Shown piece after piece: positions 1-11,681 of a stretch of DNA of 64,000 bases. The stretch is from Triatoma infestans (lineage: Eukaryota; Arthropoda; Insecta; Hemiptera; Reduviidae), in assembly GCA_011037195.1 (NCBI GenBank), contig JAAEAF010004399.1:27196-91195 (forward strand). Direction: 5' to 3'. The number at the start of each line of letters is the position of its first letter. The stretch's first letter is position 1. A program made the position numbers and the translations under genes. The notes below the pieces were generated by a model. It ran no database searches. It was not told where the DNA came from and saw only the letters and a list, made by a program, of their open reading frames with translations.

Positions 1-779
1 AAACTTGATATTACGTTTAGGTATCCACCATGGGATCTGACGGTGCATTATGTGTCAATATTCCTCAACCGGAAAGTCCCACTTTACTAGTTAGATTTTT
101 TACTTTTTTGCAATTTTCTCAAAAATGGCTCCGAAATTTCTTTAAACGTGCTATATCAACTACAATACAAAGAGCTACAACTTTTATTTGAAACATTTCT
201 CCGGAAAATTCATTTAAGGGCACTTCTGGGGGAGGGGTGGGGTTAGGTTTTCATCTTAACTGCTATTTCAGTTTATTAGACAATTCTGTCATCTAATAAT
301 GTTAATTAGAATTAAATATGTTGTTGAAATTCCGAGTTTGAAAAAAAATAGATAACCGGAAGTGCGTTTTTACTGAAATATAATTTTCAGTTTTCTGGTA
401 TTTTCTCGAAAATGGCTCCAACGATTTTCTTTAAACCAGCGTTGTTAACTATACATATAAAGAGCTACAACTTTTATTTGAAACTTTTCCCCTGATAAAT
501 TCATTTAAGGGGACTTTTGGGGGAGGGGGGTTATGTTTTTCTTTAAAATGCTATCACAGTTGATTATACAATTCTGTCATCCAAATTGAAATAACTAGAA
601 ATTAATATATGACCCAAATTCCGAGTTTCAAGGAAATTAGTAAACCGGACGCTTTTACTGGACAGTTTTTCGACGAATTTCATAAATTTGGTACACTAAC
701 TATAAAATTTGTCAATTATAATTTTGAGAACTGGAGTAAGAGAAAGTTGTGTGAGTGTTTCACACCAGATTTTTTTTAA
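1..779 (+). mobile_element. Helentron-like element (family H), cut by window start
   Basis: This non-autonomous repeat is read in the sense that ends with the terminal hairpin. The end shows GAGAAAGTTG, then GTGTGA-GTGTT-TCACAC, then CAGA followed by a T-run, as in the other copies. Three CCGG-containing blocks near 70, 354 and 644 are spaced about 287-290 bp apart, so at least two central tandem units are present. The opposite end with its ACTTTCTCTTACTCC inverted repeat lies outside the window. There is no coding capacity. The Helentron assignment rests on structure only. Confidence 0.75.
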
Positions 780-2339
780 TAAGAAAGGTCTCAGCGCTTC
801 TGGCAGTCGCATAGAGAATTAAATAACGATGTGTTGCCTATAAAAACGTTCTTGGGTTCATCTAGTTTACTGAACTAAGGAGAATAAAAAGTTATTTATT
901 TATTCTTTAGTGATGATAAGAAATAAGGAGAATCTAATACAAAAACAAAAATGCAAATGGAAATTTTTGGTTATCTTTTAAATGATAATGGAATGTTAAT
1001 TCTAGTTGACAATTAAAGGAAATGCAAACGAATGTAACATGTTAGGTCGGTAGTTGGAAAAAGACTGGGCGGGGGTAGTTTAATGAGTATTGACATACAA
1101 ATAAGAAAACTAAAGAAGTTAATGGTAAGAAAGGATAAGCGAAGTTACTCAGTGGTAAAACGTGTATGTATCACAACTAGTTGTTAGAAATAAGTGTGAA
1201 TATCTCTCATAGGACTTGGAATGGTGTATTGTAAAAAGAGTCGGTTGGGAACATTCCTTTTAGTATAGCTGGACAAAGGTCACTAGGTTGTCTGGATAGT
1301 CCTAATAGAAGCAAAAAGGAAGGTCGTTCTTATATACATATATATGGTCAACTGTTGAAGACATTCTTTTATGTGAGATCTTTATATAAATCAAACAAAA
1401 CCGACATTAATTTGTTTTTGATTAAAGGTGAGCACCTGAATTGAATGTATATTAGCAAGCAGGTTTATAAAAGAATTATTATTAACCATTTAAATATTTC
1501 ATTAAGATATGAATGTAATTTAAAATAGTATCAACTAATGAATTTAAATAGAATAACTGAAATATTTTAAATGGCTCATCATTTCTTCATCTGTCAAAAG
1601 ACATATTTCTACCATTCCTGGTATAGTATGATTCTAACTGTTAAAAATGGTATAGAATTTTATATTTAGTTTCTATTAACTATTACGATTTCGTCATGGA
1701 AATCGAATTCGAGATTTTCAATAGTAGTGCGACTATACTAAAGTTTCTTCTTTTTTTTTCCGGTTCTTCGCGATTTTTCCAAAAAGAGTTTCAACGTTTA
1801 TCTTTAAACTTCGCATGCTAATTACACGCATGTAGGTCAATTATATTTTATTTGAAGCATATTTCTAGGAAAATTAATTCGAGGAGATTTAGAATAACGC
1901 TGAACTCGGATTTCCTTCTAAATTGCCATTTAAAAAAAAAAAAGTGTGGCTCTCTTAAATATAACGTAGGAAAATCGACAATCCAAAAATGTGGTTGGAT
2001 TTTCAGATTGGCTTTACACTTTTACGCGATTTCCTGGAAAAAAGGGCCCCTATATTTTCTTAAAATTTGTTAAGTAATCTAAAATACTAATTCTCTATTT
2101 GTTACTTTTAGGAATGGAAATGACTATAAAGTACGAACGTTATAAAGAAATTTATGAGCTATGAAAAGACAAAGTACATAAATTGAACTTACTTATTGTT
2201 TTTCTATATCTCTTATCTAGTATCTGTATCACATCACTTGTATTTATATAAATGTTTCACATAAATCATGTCGTTGTGTTATTATCATTTAATTCTGAAA
2301 TACTATGGAAGTCAATAAAAAAAGAACATTTCAGAGCAA
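780..2339. other. AT-rich stretch without recognised features
   Basis: I see no gene, tRNA-like box or known transposon protein here. Short open frames (for example 1852-2073) have no recognisable domain and lie in A/T-rich sequence. The block 1700-2050 may hold a very old family-H fragment, but the match is too weak to call. Confidence 0.5.
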
Positions 2340-2765
2340 TGATGTACTGATGGGAGAAATAGGATGGAATAAGGTTCAATAATTGGTGGGAGAGAACACT
2401 AAGACAGAGGCAGAGAAAACTCTTAATTAAGAGACATTTGCCTAAATTTACCAGGGATGTACTAACAGGACATTGCAGGCTGAATAAGCACATGCACAAC
2501 TTGGCGGATAACGCCGCATGCCGATTCTGAGGAGACTGAGGAGGAAACCCCGGTACATATCCTTTGCGAGTATGCCGGCCTGGCGAAGACAAGGTTCTTC
2601 AACTGGTGAGAAGCAATCCCGAAGCCACGAGCTTCAAGGCGGAGCCATTCTCAGCTTTGCTAAGCTTGATTAAGAGGGCGAACCTGAGGGATGAGCTATA
2701 ATGTTAGGGGCCTTACAATAGAGACCTCTTATTGTAGATCGCAGTGGAATGAGGTTCGCCCTCTC
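2340..2765 (+). pseudogene. LINE ORF2 C-terminal remnant (I/LOA group)
   Basis: Reading the plus strand across one frameshift gives LTGHCRLNKHMHNL, then a Cys-containing stretch, then EEETPVHILCEYAGL and AKTRFF. This is the typical tail after the RNase H domain of I/LOA-type non-LTR retrotransposons, where a CCHC-like zinc knuckle follows LTGH. Stop codons and the frameshift near 2530 show it is dead. The following 100 bases, ending with a direct repeat of TTCGCCCTCT, probably belong to the 3' untranslated region. It is heavily 5' truncated. Confidence 0.65.
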
Positions 2766-2869
2766 TGTTTGAATCTAATCCAGCGCTTGCAACAGGCTTT
2801 TGGGGGTGTTGAAGCTCCATCTCGCGCAACAATGCGTCTAGATGGTTTGCTATGAATTTAAAAGAGGTC

Positions 2870-3635
2870 TTGGTTTTTTTCAATGATGAGTATCACATGG
2901 AAGTCCATTTACAGATATAACAACTGAAAATTTGCTAATGTCACAAATGAGAGAGGCTGATTCGAGATTTACATGTAAAAGATCGAAGAGTCTATTAAGC
3001 CTTGGGAGCCGGCATCCCACCAACATCTTAGGATTAAGAAGAGCGTTTCGATCATGTTGGATTCCGCATAAGCTAGCAACGTTTCAAAAGCTCGAACAAG
3101 TGCAAATTTAATTGCAAGAAATCCTCACATTTTGAATGAAGATGATAGTGGTACGTTTATATTAAAAAAAAAAAAATTAAACGGTATTTGTCATATGACA
3201 AAAGCAACATGCGTAGAATACGTTTTTCAACACCCCCCGGAACCCTCTCTCCAAGGGACGTTCTCAACTACCCTAACTTGAGAAAGCGTTCGTTCACTTT
3301 TTCATTTGAGTAACGTTTGCTTTTCAATATGAAACGTTCTCTTTTTACCAAATGCGTGACGCCCAAAAAACGTACTCTACTTTAATAATATATGGAATTT
3401 TCTTCAGAACTGTGAAGACGATTAAGATGGAAAAGGAACAGACTATACAGTGTGGCTGGCTCAAACATTGACGCTCTAAACGTCAGTGCCTTATTGCTGG
3501 AGCCTTATCACATACACCCAGACAAACTGTTAAGTTTTTGGCTGCCAATGGGATGAGAATTAATGAATATCCACCTCCTTTACCTTTTTTTTTTGCCATA
3601 TGTGACTTCTGGCTCCTATGTAAGCTCAAAAAAAA
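2870..3635. other. Unassigned sequence with a duplicated flank
   Basis: No gene is recognised. The segment around 3417-3470 (GACGATTAAG, then ACAGTGTG) and 3595-3630 (GCCATATG, TGACTTCTGGCT) reappears at about 4555-4640 on the other side of the 3636-4522 Helentron-like element. The element therefore sits between two copies of one short sequence. Confidence 0.4.
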
Positions 3636-4522
3636 TCTGGTGTGATATGCTGACACAACTTTCCCTTACTCCAGTTTCAAAAATTGAATGGACAAATTTC
3701 ATAGTTTGTGTACCAAATTTTATGAAATTCGTTAGACTACGTCGAAAAATGGAAAAAAATGTTCAGTAAAAGTGCACTTCCGGTTTACTAATTTTCTAGA
3801 AACTAGGAATTTTGGCCATCTATTTATTTCCAATTGATTCTGTTTGAAACGTACAATTGTATAATCAACTAAGATAGCACTTTAGAAAAAAACATAACCC
3901 CACACCTCTCCTATAAGCCCTCTTAAATGACTACACCAGGAGAAATATTTCAAATAAAAGTTGTAGCTCTTTATATGTGTAGATCACATTCCTAGTTTAA
4001 AGAAAATCGTTGGAGCCGTTTTCAAGAAAATACCAGAAAACTTAAAAAATACATTTCAGTATAAACGCATTTCCGATCATCCGATTTTTTCGAAACTTGG
4101 AATTTCAACAATACATTTAATTCTAATTAATATTATTTAGATGAAAATAAAAGTTGTAGCTCTTTGTATGTGTATTTTATATATTCCAAGTTTGAAGAAA
4201 ATCGTTGGAGCTATTTTTGGAGACAATTGCAAGAAAATAAAAAATAAAAAACATTAAGTAAAGTGGTACTTCCGGTTGAGGGATTTGACAAATAACGTAC
4301 TGTCAAATGCCATGATGATACCTAAACGGAATATTAAGTTTCAACTTTCTACGGTTTTTGTCGTTTTTGAGCTATGCTGTTCACATATACATACACCATT
4401 TGCTAAAAATCACTTTTTTGGACTCAGGGGACCTCAAAACGGATGTTTCCGAAATTTTTGACACGATATCGAAAATTTGACACGATTACAAATACTTCCT
4501 CTTACTAGGAGTAAGAGAAAGT
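3636..4522 (-). mobile_element. Helentron-like element (family H), complete
   Basis: On the plus strand it opens with TCTGGTGTGATATGCTGACA after an A-run and ends with CTAGGAGTAAGAGAAAGT. The outer ACTTTC(C/T)CTTACTCC repeat recurs inverted at the other end. It carries two central intervals of about 290 bp with the CCGGTTTA, CATTTCCGATCATCC and TTCCGGTTGAGG variants. It encodes nothing. The short open frames inside (3563-3769, 4276-4461) are products of the repeat. Confidence 0.8.
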
Positions 4523-4642
4523 AATAGGTGTCTCCCAAAAAAACGTAAAGTAATGAGACGATTAAGTTGGAAAAATCAAAAGACTGTACAGTGTGTCTGC
4601 CTCAAGCCATATGTAACTTCTGGCTGCTCTACAGGCTCAAAA

Positions 4643-5451
4643 AATGTTTGCAGAGTCGGAAATTTCAATCGGATGGACAAATTGAGTCCATAATTCCTTA
4701 GGTTTTTTATTTTTATTTTGAGACAAACTCGATTAACTGGTTTTTGTGGAAAATGAGATTTAACAAGTGAATCTGAAGTGGGAGAAGAATACTTTGAGCA
4801 ATAAAGAATCAAATTTTTCGAAAGATATAACAATTCCATCATACATCAAAAAACTTCTAAATAATTCGTTAGTGTAAAAAGAAAGGAAATAATTCCAATG
4901 CAATCTCTATATTTAAAATATTACATACGTACATTATGGCGAAGTAATTTTTTTTTTTATTAAGGCGGATTTACAAGCAGAGAAACTTGCAATAAATGCC
5001 GCATAATTTATATCATAATAAATGAAATGTTATATTAATATAATGTCATATTGTCATATGACACCTCAATCCATATGACCTTCAACTAGATGATTCAATA
5101 TTACAGGTTAACTAACAATGTGTGACTTTCATAATATTAAACCTACATAGAATACTATTAAATTTAATCATTAATAATAAATATGTATTAATTAAATTTG
5201 AATAATAATATAATTTATATAATTTGCCTCTGAAAATAATTGTGATTAAAAAAAAAAAATATAAGCTTAATTTTGTATTTGTTTTATATTTCTTTGTTTA
5301 AGATGAGCATAATAAAACTTATTAAGAATTTTTATATTGTAACAAAGATTTATTGTATTGTTGTTATTCATGAGAATATTTGATTACATAATCAATGAAT
5401 ATGGGGGGGGAAGGACACCTAAATGGAATTCCAAGACTTTAACTAGTCTGG
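4643..5451. other. AT-rich stretch without recognised features
   Basis: Nothing supportable is seen. It contains poly(T) and poly(A) runs and a G-run at 5404-5411. The minus-strand frame 4576-4842 has no domain that I recognise. Confidence 0.5.
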
Positions 5452-5629
5452 GATTTTTCGTTTTTGAGTAATGCTGCTGTTCATATATATACACAATTTC
5501 CTTTTTTTTTAAAAAAAAACACTTTTTCTGACTCAAGGGACCTCAAAACTTGTATTTCCCTTGAAAACAGGATATTGAAAATTACGACACGATTACAATA
5601 CTTTTTCTTACTAGGAGTAAGAGAAAGTA
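5452..5629 (-). mobile_element. Truncated family-H end
   Basis: Only the ATIR-side terminal block is left. It runs from the GTTTTTGAG...GCTGTTCA segment through GACACGATTACAATAC to the inverted repeat CTAGGAGTAAGAGAAAGT. The central repeats and the hairpin end are missing. Confidence 0.7.
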
Positions 5630-6443
5630 GAAATGAATTAAAATAAGTCATATTTCTGTTTCAAGGAATTCTATTTTTTTTTTTTAAATTCAAAAGTTAA
5701 TAGAAATAACTTAGTTTTTTTTTTTTTTTAATTTTTTTTTGCGCAGACCACGTGTGTGTAGTTAAAATTCCACAACTATACAGTTAAACAAATGATGATT
5801 GTAAATTACACTTAGTGAAAATTGTTTAACCATGTTTCTTATAAGTTGGTCATTGGGAAATTGTATCCATTAGTAATTCTATAAACGTGTCCGGTGTTTG
5901 CAATGTATACAATGTGACAAAGATAAAACTAAAAGAGAGGGAGCGAGCAAGGAGAGAGAGAGAGAGAAGAATTGAGTGTTTACTTTAAGGTGTTAAAGTG
6001 TCACTCACAAGTGTAGTACTCTTGAGTACATTGTTACAATCTAGTTATTACCAAGTGTGTTTAAAGAGACGGAACGCCCTATCCTATCCAACCACTTTGA
6101 ACATCAAATATATATATATATACAGTCTTTTATGTTTTCACTTTTATATGCTATAAATGATAGTATTGTTATTAAATTTTATGTTATTAGATACAAATTT
6201 ACATCCATGAAAATACCTGCAGAGAATATTTAAATAATAATAAATAAATAAAAATATTTTACTTAATGTAATAACGTGAAACACGATATCTTTTTTTATT
6301 TTTTATTTATTTTATTTTTCTGTTTTCTGGGTATCTCTTGCATACAAGTTACTTGGGCGATTCCATGTCATGCACTTCGTTCCATGTACATACACTCTAC
6401 CCTTTTCAGACAAGGACAAACACAGTACAGAAAAAACTGGAGT
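5630..6443. other. AT-rich stretch with short simple repeats
   Basis: It contains poly(T) runs, a short AG repeat near 5955-5968 and a TA repeat near 6108-6122. No gene or transposon is recognised. Confidence 0.5.
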
Positions 6444-7313
6444 CTCCGTAGGGTCATTCAATAAGTAACAAGACAAATCGTTGTAGCTCAAAAACCTTTT
6501 ATTTAATCAATACAAAACTTTGGCTACTTTTCAACATGGTCCCCAGCAACATTATTAATAAACTTGTCCCATCGTTCTTCTAATTTGTGTATGCCTCTGG
6601 CATAAAATTCTTTGGGTTGATCTCGAAGCCAAACCTAATTTTTCAACTTCTTCATTGGATTGTCCGCCTCGTAGAGCCTCTTCAAGGAGTTCGAACAAAT
6701 GGAAGTCCGATGAGGCGAGGTCGGGGCTATAGGGGGGGATGTAGAAGGATCTCCCACCCCACTTTCCTTGTGGGCGTCCGTAAGTTGTCTTGGAACCTAT
6801 CTCGCTAAAGTTTTTTTATACTGCAGCTTATTCTGAATAATGTTATGGACAATTACAACACTCGCTTGCACTTCTTCAGCTGTCAGTTCAACAGCAATAT
6901 GCCTGTTGTCGTCCTGAATTAACGCGTAAATGCGAAATTCGAGGGAGAAAGTTGCAACTTCAACCGGTCGTCCACTTCGGCCACTTTTAAACTGTTCTAC
7001 CCATTTGTAAACGTTCAAACGGTTCAAACGATTATTCTTGTACCACTTTCAACATTCTTTCGTGGATTTCACTACCTTCAGTAACTAAAAATCTAATCAC
7101 TGAGCCGTTGTTCTTCCGAGGTGCAATGCTCGAGCAAACTCGCCATTGTTAACTGAATATATTTGAGGTTCAGTATACCAAATACTGTTGAACAGCTGAT
7201 GAAAAACTAAGTACAACAATGCCAACTTGATACACTGAAACTATTTTCTTGATTAAACAAACCGTTTCTGAGTTACAGCGATTTGTCTCGTTACTTATTG
7301 AATGACCCTCGTA
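6444..7313 (-). mobile_element. Mariner family 2, internally deleted copy
   Basis: Both ends carry the inverted repeat GGGTCATTCAATAAGTAAC (left at 6451) and its complement (right, ending CCCTCGTA), next to TA dinucleotides. The minus strand has a helix-turn-helix fragment, NRLNVYKWVEQFKSGRSGRP, as in mariner transposase N-termini. The catalytic part is missing: sequence jumps from CTCCCACCCCAC to TTGTGGGCGTCC near 6760, whereas the 54.2-kb copy continues. At about 870 bp it is shorter than the usual 1.3 kb. It is inactive on its own but has both ends. Confidence 0.8.
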
Positions 7314-7335
7314 ATTGGCGTAAACCAAGAAAGAA

Positions 7336-7552
7336 GGAAAGGTTTAGCTTAGTGGTAGTGCGGTGGAATTAGCAACGCGGAGATCTTGGGTTCGAATCCA
7401 GTAATGCTGCCCTTAGATTTTTTCTTCCTAGGAGCCTCTACAGCTCACTGTCCGGTAATGGGCAGTGTTGTCTGTAAGCTAGTGAATTGAGAAGGCTCTG
7501 GGGAGGCAAATAGATCTTTCAGGTCGCAGTGCAATATCCCCCCCCCTCCCAT
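7336..7552 (+). repeat. tRNA-derived SINE A, tail type I
   Basis: The head has a polymerase III A box (TTAGCTTAGTGG) and a perfect B box GGTTCGAATCC at 7389-7399. The body follows (CTTCCTAGGAGCCTCTACAG, CTCACTGTCCGGTAATGGGC), then the tail AATAGATCTTTCAGGTCGCA and a C-run. The tail matches the 3' end of the LINE remnant at 53442-53840. Confidence 0.8.
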
Positions 7553-7854
7553 AAAAATCTAAGCTAATCTAATCTTAGAAGCATTATGAAATTTATTACT
7601 ATATGCCATACAGTAGTTGTTCTCAACGGTATCAGCATATTTGCTCAATCATTTAAATGTATTACACATTCAATTAAAAAAATCTCTAACTGATGCCTTA
7701 ATTATTACGTATAAAATGATGAAGTTTCATTAAACCTAAAATTTTACTCATTTTTTTTAACATAAATATATAATGTGGGGGGGAGGACAGGTAGCTACCC
7801 ACGCAGGTATAAGAATGTTGTCCAAATGTAGCTGCCAATAACACTGAACCAATC
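7553..7854. other. AT-rich spacer
   Basis: Nothing is recognised between the SINE and the old family-H fragment. Confidence 0.4.
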
Positions 7855-8087
7855 CCCCCTAAAAGATTGGAAATTTAAGCGCATGAGATAAATTTATTCG
7901 GTAAAATCGTACTTTCAGTTAACCGATTTTTTTTTTTTGCTTTTAATTAATTATATAGGGGTAGAACCATACATTGTACTGAAGTGGTACTTTCGAGTAA
8001 AGCTTAATAATGCAACTTATTCTCCTAGAACTCAACTCCTCCAAAAGTCAATGTTTTCAAGAAAATATTATAAATAAATCAATATTG
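7855..8087 (-). mobile_element. Old family-H fragment
   Basis: Degraded central-repeat sequence with TCAGTTAACCGATTTTTT and GAAGTGGTACTTTCG. It is interrupted on the right by the GAAACGTCGG repeat at 8088. Confidence 0.4.
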
Positions 8088-8195
8088 CTGAGACCCTGAA
8101 GAAGGCAATATAAATTTGCCGAAACGTCGGTAGAAATTTAAAAAAGAGTTCTTTTGTATGACCGAACCTCAAAATCCATTTTCAACATTATAAAT
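8088..8195 (+). repeat. GAAACGTCGG repeat with hammerhead-like core
   Basis: The sequence CTGAAGA at 8096, then GGCAA/TTGCC able to pair, then GAAACGTCGGTA (to 8132), recurs at 21.7 kb and, in part, inverted at 21.6 kb. The arrangement CUGANGA - stem - GAAA - short stem - GUA is that of a hammerhead ribozyme, which Penelope-like retroelements often carry. One extra A at the base of stem II and no clear stem I argue against full activity. It probably marks a Penelope-type fragment. Confidence 0.4.
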
Positions 8196-8440
8196 AAGAG
8201 CGTATATATGTATGTATGTAGATGGTGCACGAAGTTTAAAGAAAATCGTTGGAGCCATTTTTTTGGTACTTAAACAGAATACCAAGGTTTGAGCTTACTG
8301 CGTGTTTTGTTTTTGTTGATATTATGTTGATTTTCTCACACACCATTCATTAAAAATATTTTTATTTTCTCTTAGCAAGTTGAGGAAGTATTGCGATCGT
8401 GTTTTGACCGGAAATACATATTTTGGTAGTCCTCTGAATA
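8196..8440 (-). mobile_element. Old family-H fragment
   Basis: It contains AAAGAAAATCGTTGGAGCC (family-H central unit) and a decayed terminal block. It is strongly diverged and interrupted. Confidence 0.45.
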
Positions 8441-8482
8441 CAAAAAAAAGAAGAAAAATAAAATAAGAAAAAAAAAAAAAAA

Positions 8483-9140
8483 TCTGGTGTGAAACACTCA
8501 CACAACTTTCTCTTACTCCAGTTCTCAAAGTTATAATTGACAAATATGATAGCTAGTGCACCAAATTTAATGCAATTCGTGAAAAAAACTGTTCAGTAAA
8601 AGCGCACTTCCGGTTTACTAATTTTTGTTGAAACTCGAAATTTTGGCCATCTAATTATTTCTAATTAAATTTTATTTGGACGACAGAATTGTATAATCTA
8701 ACTATGATAGCACTTTGGAGAAAAAACATATCCCCACCCCTTCCCTAAAAGTACCCGTAAATAAATTTTCCCGGAGAAATGTTTCAAATAAAAGTTGTAG
8801 CCCTTTGTATATGAAGTTGATATACCAAGTTTAAAGAAAATCGTCGGAGCCATTTTTTTTTAAAAAAATCGCAAAAACGTAAAAAAAAAAAAAAAAACAA
8901 GTAAAGTGGTACTTCCGGTTGAGGAATTTTGACAGATAACGTACTGTCAGATCCAATCGTGATATAAACGGAATATCAAGTTTCAACTTTCTACGGTTTT
9001 TCGTTTTTGAGCTATGCTATTCACATAACACAAACACAGAGCATTTCCGGTTCAAAACGGATATTTCCGGTAAAAACTCGATATCGAAAAATTTGACACG
9101 ATTACAATACTTTCTCTTACTAGGGAGTAAGAGAAAAAGT
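8483..9140 (-). mobile_element. Helentron-like element (family H), one central unit
   Basis: On the plus strand it starts TCTGGTGTGAAACACTCACA after a long A-run and ends TAGGGAGTAAGAGAAAAAGT. It has only one interval (about 300 bp) between CCGG blocks near 8610 and 8914, so it is a single-unit length variant. It has no coding capacity. Confidence 0.8.
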
Positions 9141-9779
9141 GCCAACCTTGCTCTAAACAAACTAAAAACAATTCTATTTCCGCAAAGCGTGAACTTCTAA
9201 AGGCATAATGTGAAGCAATAAATGGTGTAAAACCTAATTTACTCCACCAATCAGGACGAATTCTCCTTCAAGTCCGTATTTTTCAAAGTAATCTCATTTA
9301 AAATAAAACTCTGTTTAAGCCTAAAATGACAAATTTTAATTTCCGAACATAATTTCTAAAAGAGGGAGTGGAGTATAATGGGCATGAAATAAAACAAACA
9401 CTTGTTTGTTAACACATTCGTTTGACACAAGGTTTCTATTTTAAATATGTATATATAATATTCATTAAATATTATTATAAATTATATAAATATAAATTTT
9501 ATAATGTTAAAGTAATAATGATTATGTAAGCAATGCTGGGGCATGATGTAATCCACACATAGTTACATGTAAAAGTCACACTATTATCTATTTACAAGTG
9601 TATGTATGTATGTATGTGAGTTCAATATTGCTCACTACGTCACGTATTGTAAATTTGTAATAGAAAGTGCTTGTTCATTTTTAATTTTAATTTTTTTTTT
9701 TTAATTAAAAGTTTATTATTTTTTTCTAAAACCTCTCTTAAATGAAGGTTCTCAGAAAAAAAAAATTATAAACAAAAGT
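9141..9779. other. AT-rich stretch without recognised features
   Basis: No gene or repeat family is recognised. It contains TA-rich runs and a TATG repeat near 9600-9617. Confidence 0.5.
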
Positions 9780-10029
9780 GATAGGTCTGTTTGTGTATAA
9801 CATAGTTAGTATACCAAGTTTAATTTCTTAGTATCTTTATGGACATAATATCGTAGAAAATTTGAAAAACCGTTCATTAAAGTTGAATTTCCCGGCAAAG
9901 GATTTTCTTTAAACTTGGAATTTTGGCAACACATTTAATTCTAATTAATATCATATAATCACCCCCCCCCCACAAAAAAACCATCCCAAAATTAATTTTC
10001 CTCAAAAAAAAAATGTTTCAAATAAAAAA
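9780..10029 (-). mobile_element. Older family-H copy, left half
   Basis: Diverged central-repeat sequence stops at ATGTTTCAAATAAAA, exactly where the younger copy (10030-10975) begins. The expected continuation, AAGTTGTAGC, reappears at 10978. This is the host of a nested insertion. Confidence 0.65.
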
Positions 10030-10975
10030 TCTGGTGTGAAACACTCACACAACTTTCTCTTACTCCAGTACTCAAAATTATAATTGACAAATTTAGTTAG
10101 TGTACCAAATTTAATGAAATTCGTCGAAAAGTGAAAACACTGTCCAGTAAAACTGTCCGGTTTACTAATTTCCTTGAAACTCGGAATTTGGGTCATATAT
10201 TAATTTCTAGTTATTTCAATTTGGATGACAGAATTGTATAATCAACTGTGATAGCATTTTAAGAAAAACATAACCCCCCTCCCCCAAAAGTCCCCTTAAA
10301 TGAATTTATCAGGGGAAAAGTTTCAAATAAAAGTTGTAGCTCTTTATATGTATAGTTAACAACTCTGGTTTAAAGAAAATCGTTGGAGCCATTTTCGAGA
10401 AAATACCAGAAAACTGAAAATTATATTTCAGTAAAACGCACTTCCGGTTATCTATTTTTTTTCAAACTCGGAACTTCAACAACATATTTAATTCCAATTA
10501 ACATTATTTAGATGACAGAATTGTCTAATATACTGAAACAGCAGTTAAGATGAAAACCTAACCCCACCCTCCCCCAGAAGTGCCCTTAAATGAATTTTCC
10601 TGGAGAAATGTTTCAAATAAAAGTTGTAGCTCTTTGTATGTGTAGTTGATATAGCAAGTTTAAAGAAAATCTTCGGAGCCATTTTTGAGAAAATTGCAAA
10701 AACGTAAAAAAAACAACTAGTAAAGTGGTACTTCCGGTTGAGGAATATTGACACATAACGCACCGTCAGATCCCATGGTGATAACTAAACGTAATATCAA
10801 GTTTGAACTTTCTACGATTTTTCGTTTTTGAGCTATGCTGTTCACATACACACAGACCATTCCCTAAAAACCACTTTTTTGGACTCAGGGACCTCAAAAG
10901 GATATTTCCGGTGAAAACTCGATATCGAAACTTGACACAGATACAATTACTTCCTCTTAATAGGAGTAGAGAAAG
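10030..10975 (-). mobile_element. Helentron-like element (family H), two central units, nested
   Basis: On the plus strand it runs from TCTGGTGTGAAACACTCACA to AGGAGTAGAGAAAGT. Three CCGG blocks (10157, 10444, 10734) give intervals of 287 and 290 bp. It sits in the A-run of an older copy of the same family, so both ends can be read against an uninterrupted sequence. The open frames on both strands here (10545-10763, 10803-10988) are not genes. Confidence 0.85.
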
Positions 10976-11110
10976 TAAAAAGTTGTAGCACTTTATATTA
11001 TGTGTATGTGTAGTTAGTGTAGCAACTATATTAAAAAAAAATTGTTGGCGCCATTTTTGAGAAAATCGTAACCAACTAAAAAAAAGAAAAATAACCATTA
11101 ATTAATGTGA
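10976..11110 (-). mobile_element. Older family-H copy, right half
   Basis: It resumes with AAAGTTGTAGCACTTTATAT and continues through TTGTTGGCGCCATTTTTGAG, the sequence interrupted at 10029. Confidence 0.65.
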
Positions 11111-11681
11111 TACTTCCACAATTGATCTATTTCTATCAAAACCATTTATTTGCTTTTATTAATTTATAAAAATAAATACACATTTTTTTTTTATTTGTTT
11201 TATGAGTTCTACTTTTCAATAGATTTGCGTGACCTAAATCTCCTTGAATAGCCTTTCTCCATACCTCCCCATTCTTTGTCAAATTTTCCTAGAGGCCATG
11301 GCCGGCCAACACGCTATTCGCCTCGATTCCATCCTGGGCCAGTCCTATGAGGCCTTCCTCGGCCCTGTGATGGCGACAGATTAGTTCCCTGTTATTCGTC
11401 GTATCTTCAAACAAAGCCAACCAAGGTTTGGGGATGAAGTATCGCCCTGCTTACCCTACCATAGGTGTCTATATTGAAGGAAAAAAGGACAGTGGACGCC
11501 GCTCAATTCTATCACCATCTTCAAGAGCGAAGACACATTCCGTGCTAACCGGCCAACAACAAACATCCAGTCTACACACCATTAATTTGCCCTATCTCTC
11601 ATTTAGTTTTCTCTCACCGTCGCTTAATCTCTTAATTAAGTCAAGTCCTTACAATTATATATATATATATAAAATTTATAG
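11111..11681. other. Unassigned, with a GC-richer block
   Basis: The piece 11220-11420 is less AT-rich (GGCCATGGCCGGCC near 11296) and may be an old transposon fragment, but I cannot name it. The plus frame 11428-11712 has no recognised domain. Confidence 0.4.

Noticed and set aside
3636..4522. Canonical Helitron
   Set aside because: No CTRR end; asymmetric inverted repeats point to the Helentron type instead.
10545..11098. Small genes on both strands
   Set aside because: The frames lie entirely inside Helentron-like repeats and recur, shifted, in other copies.
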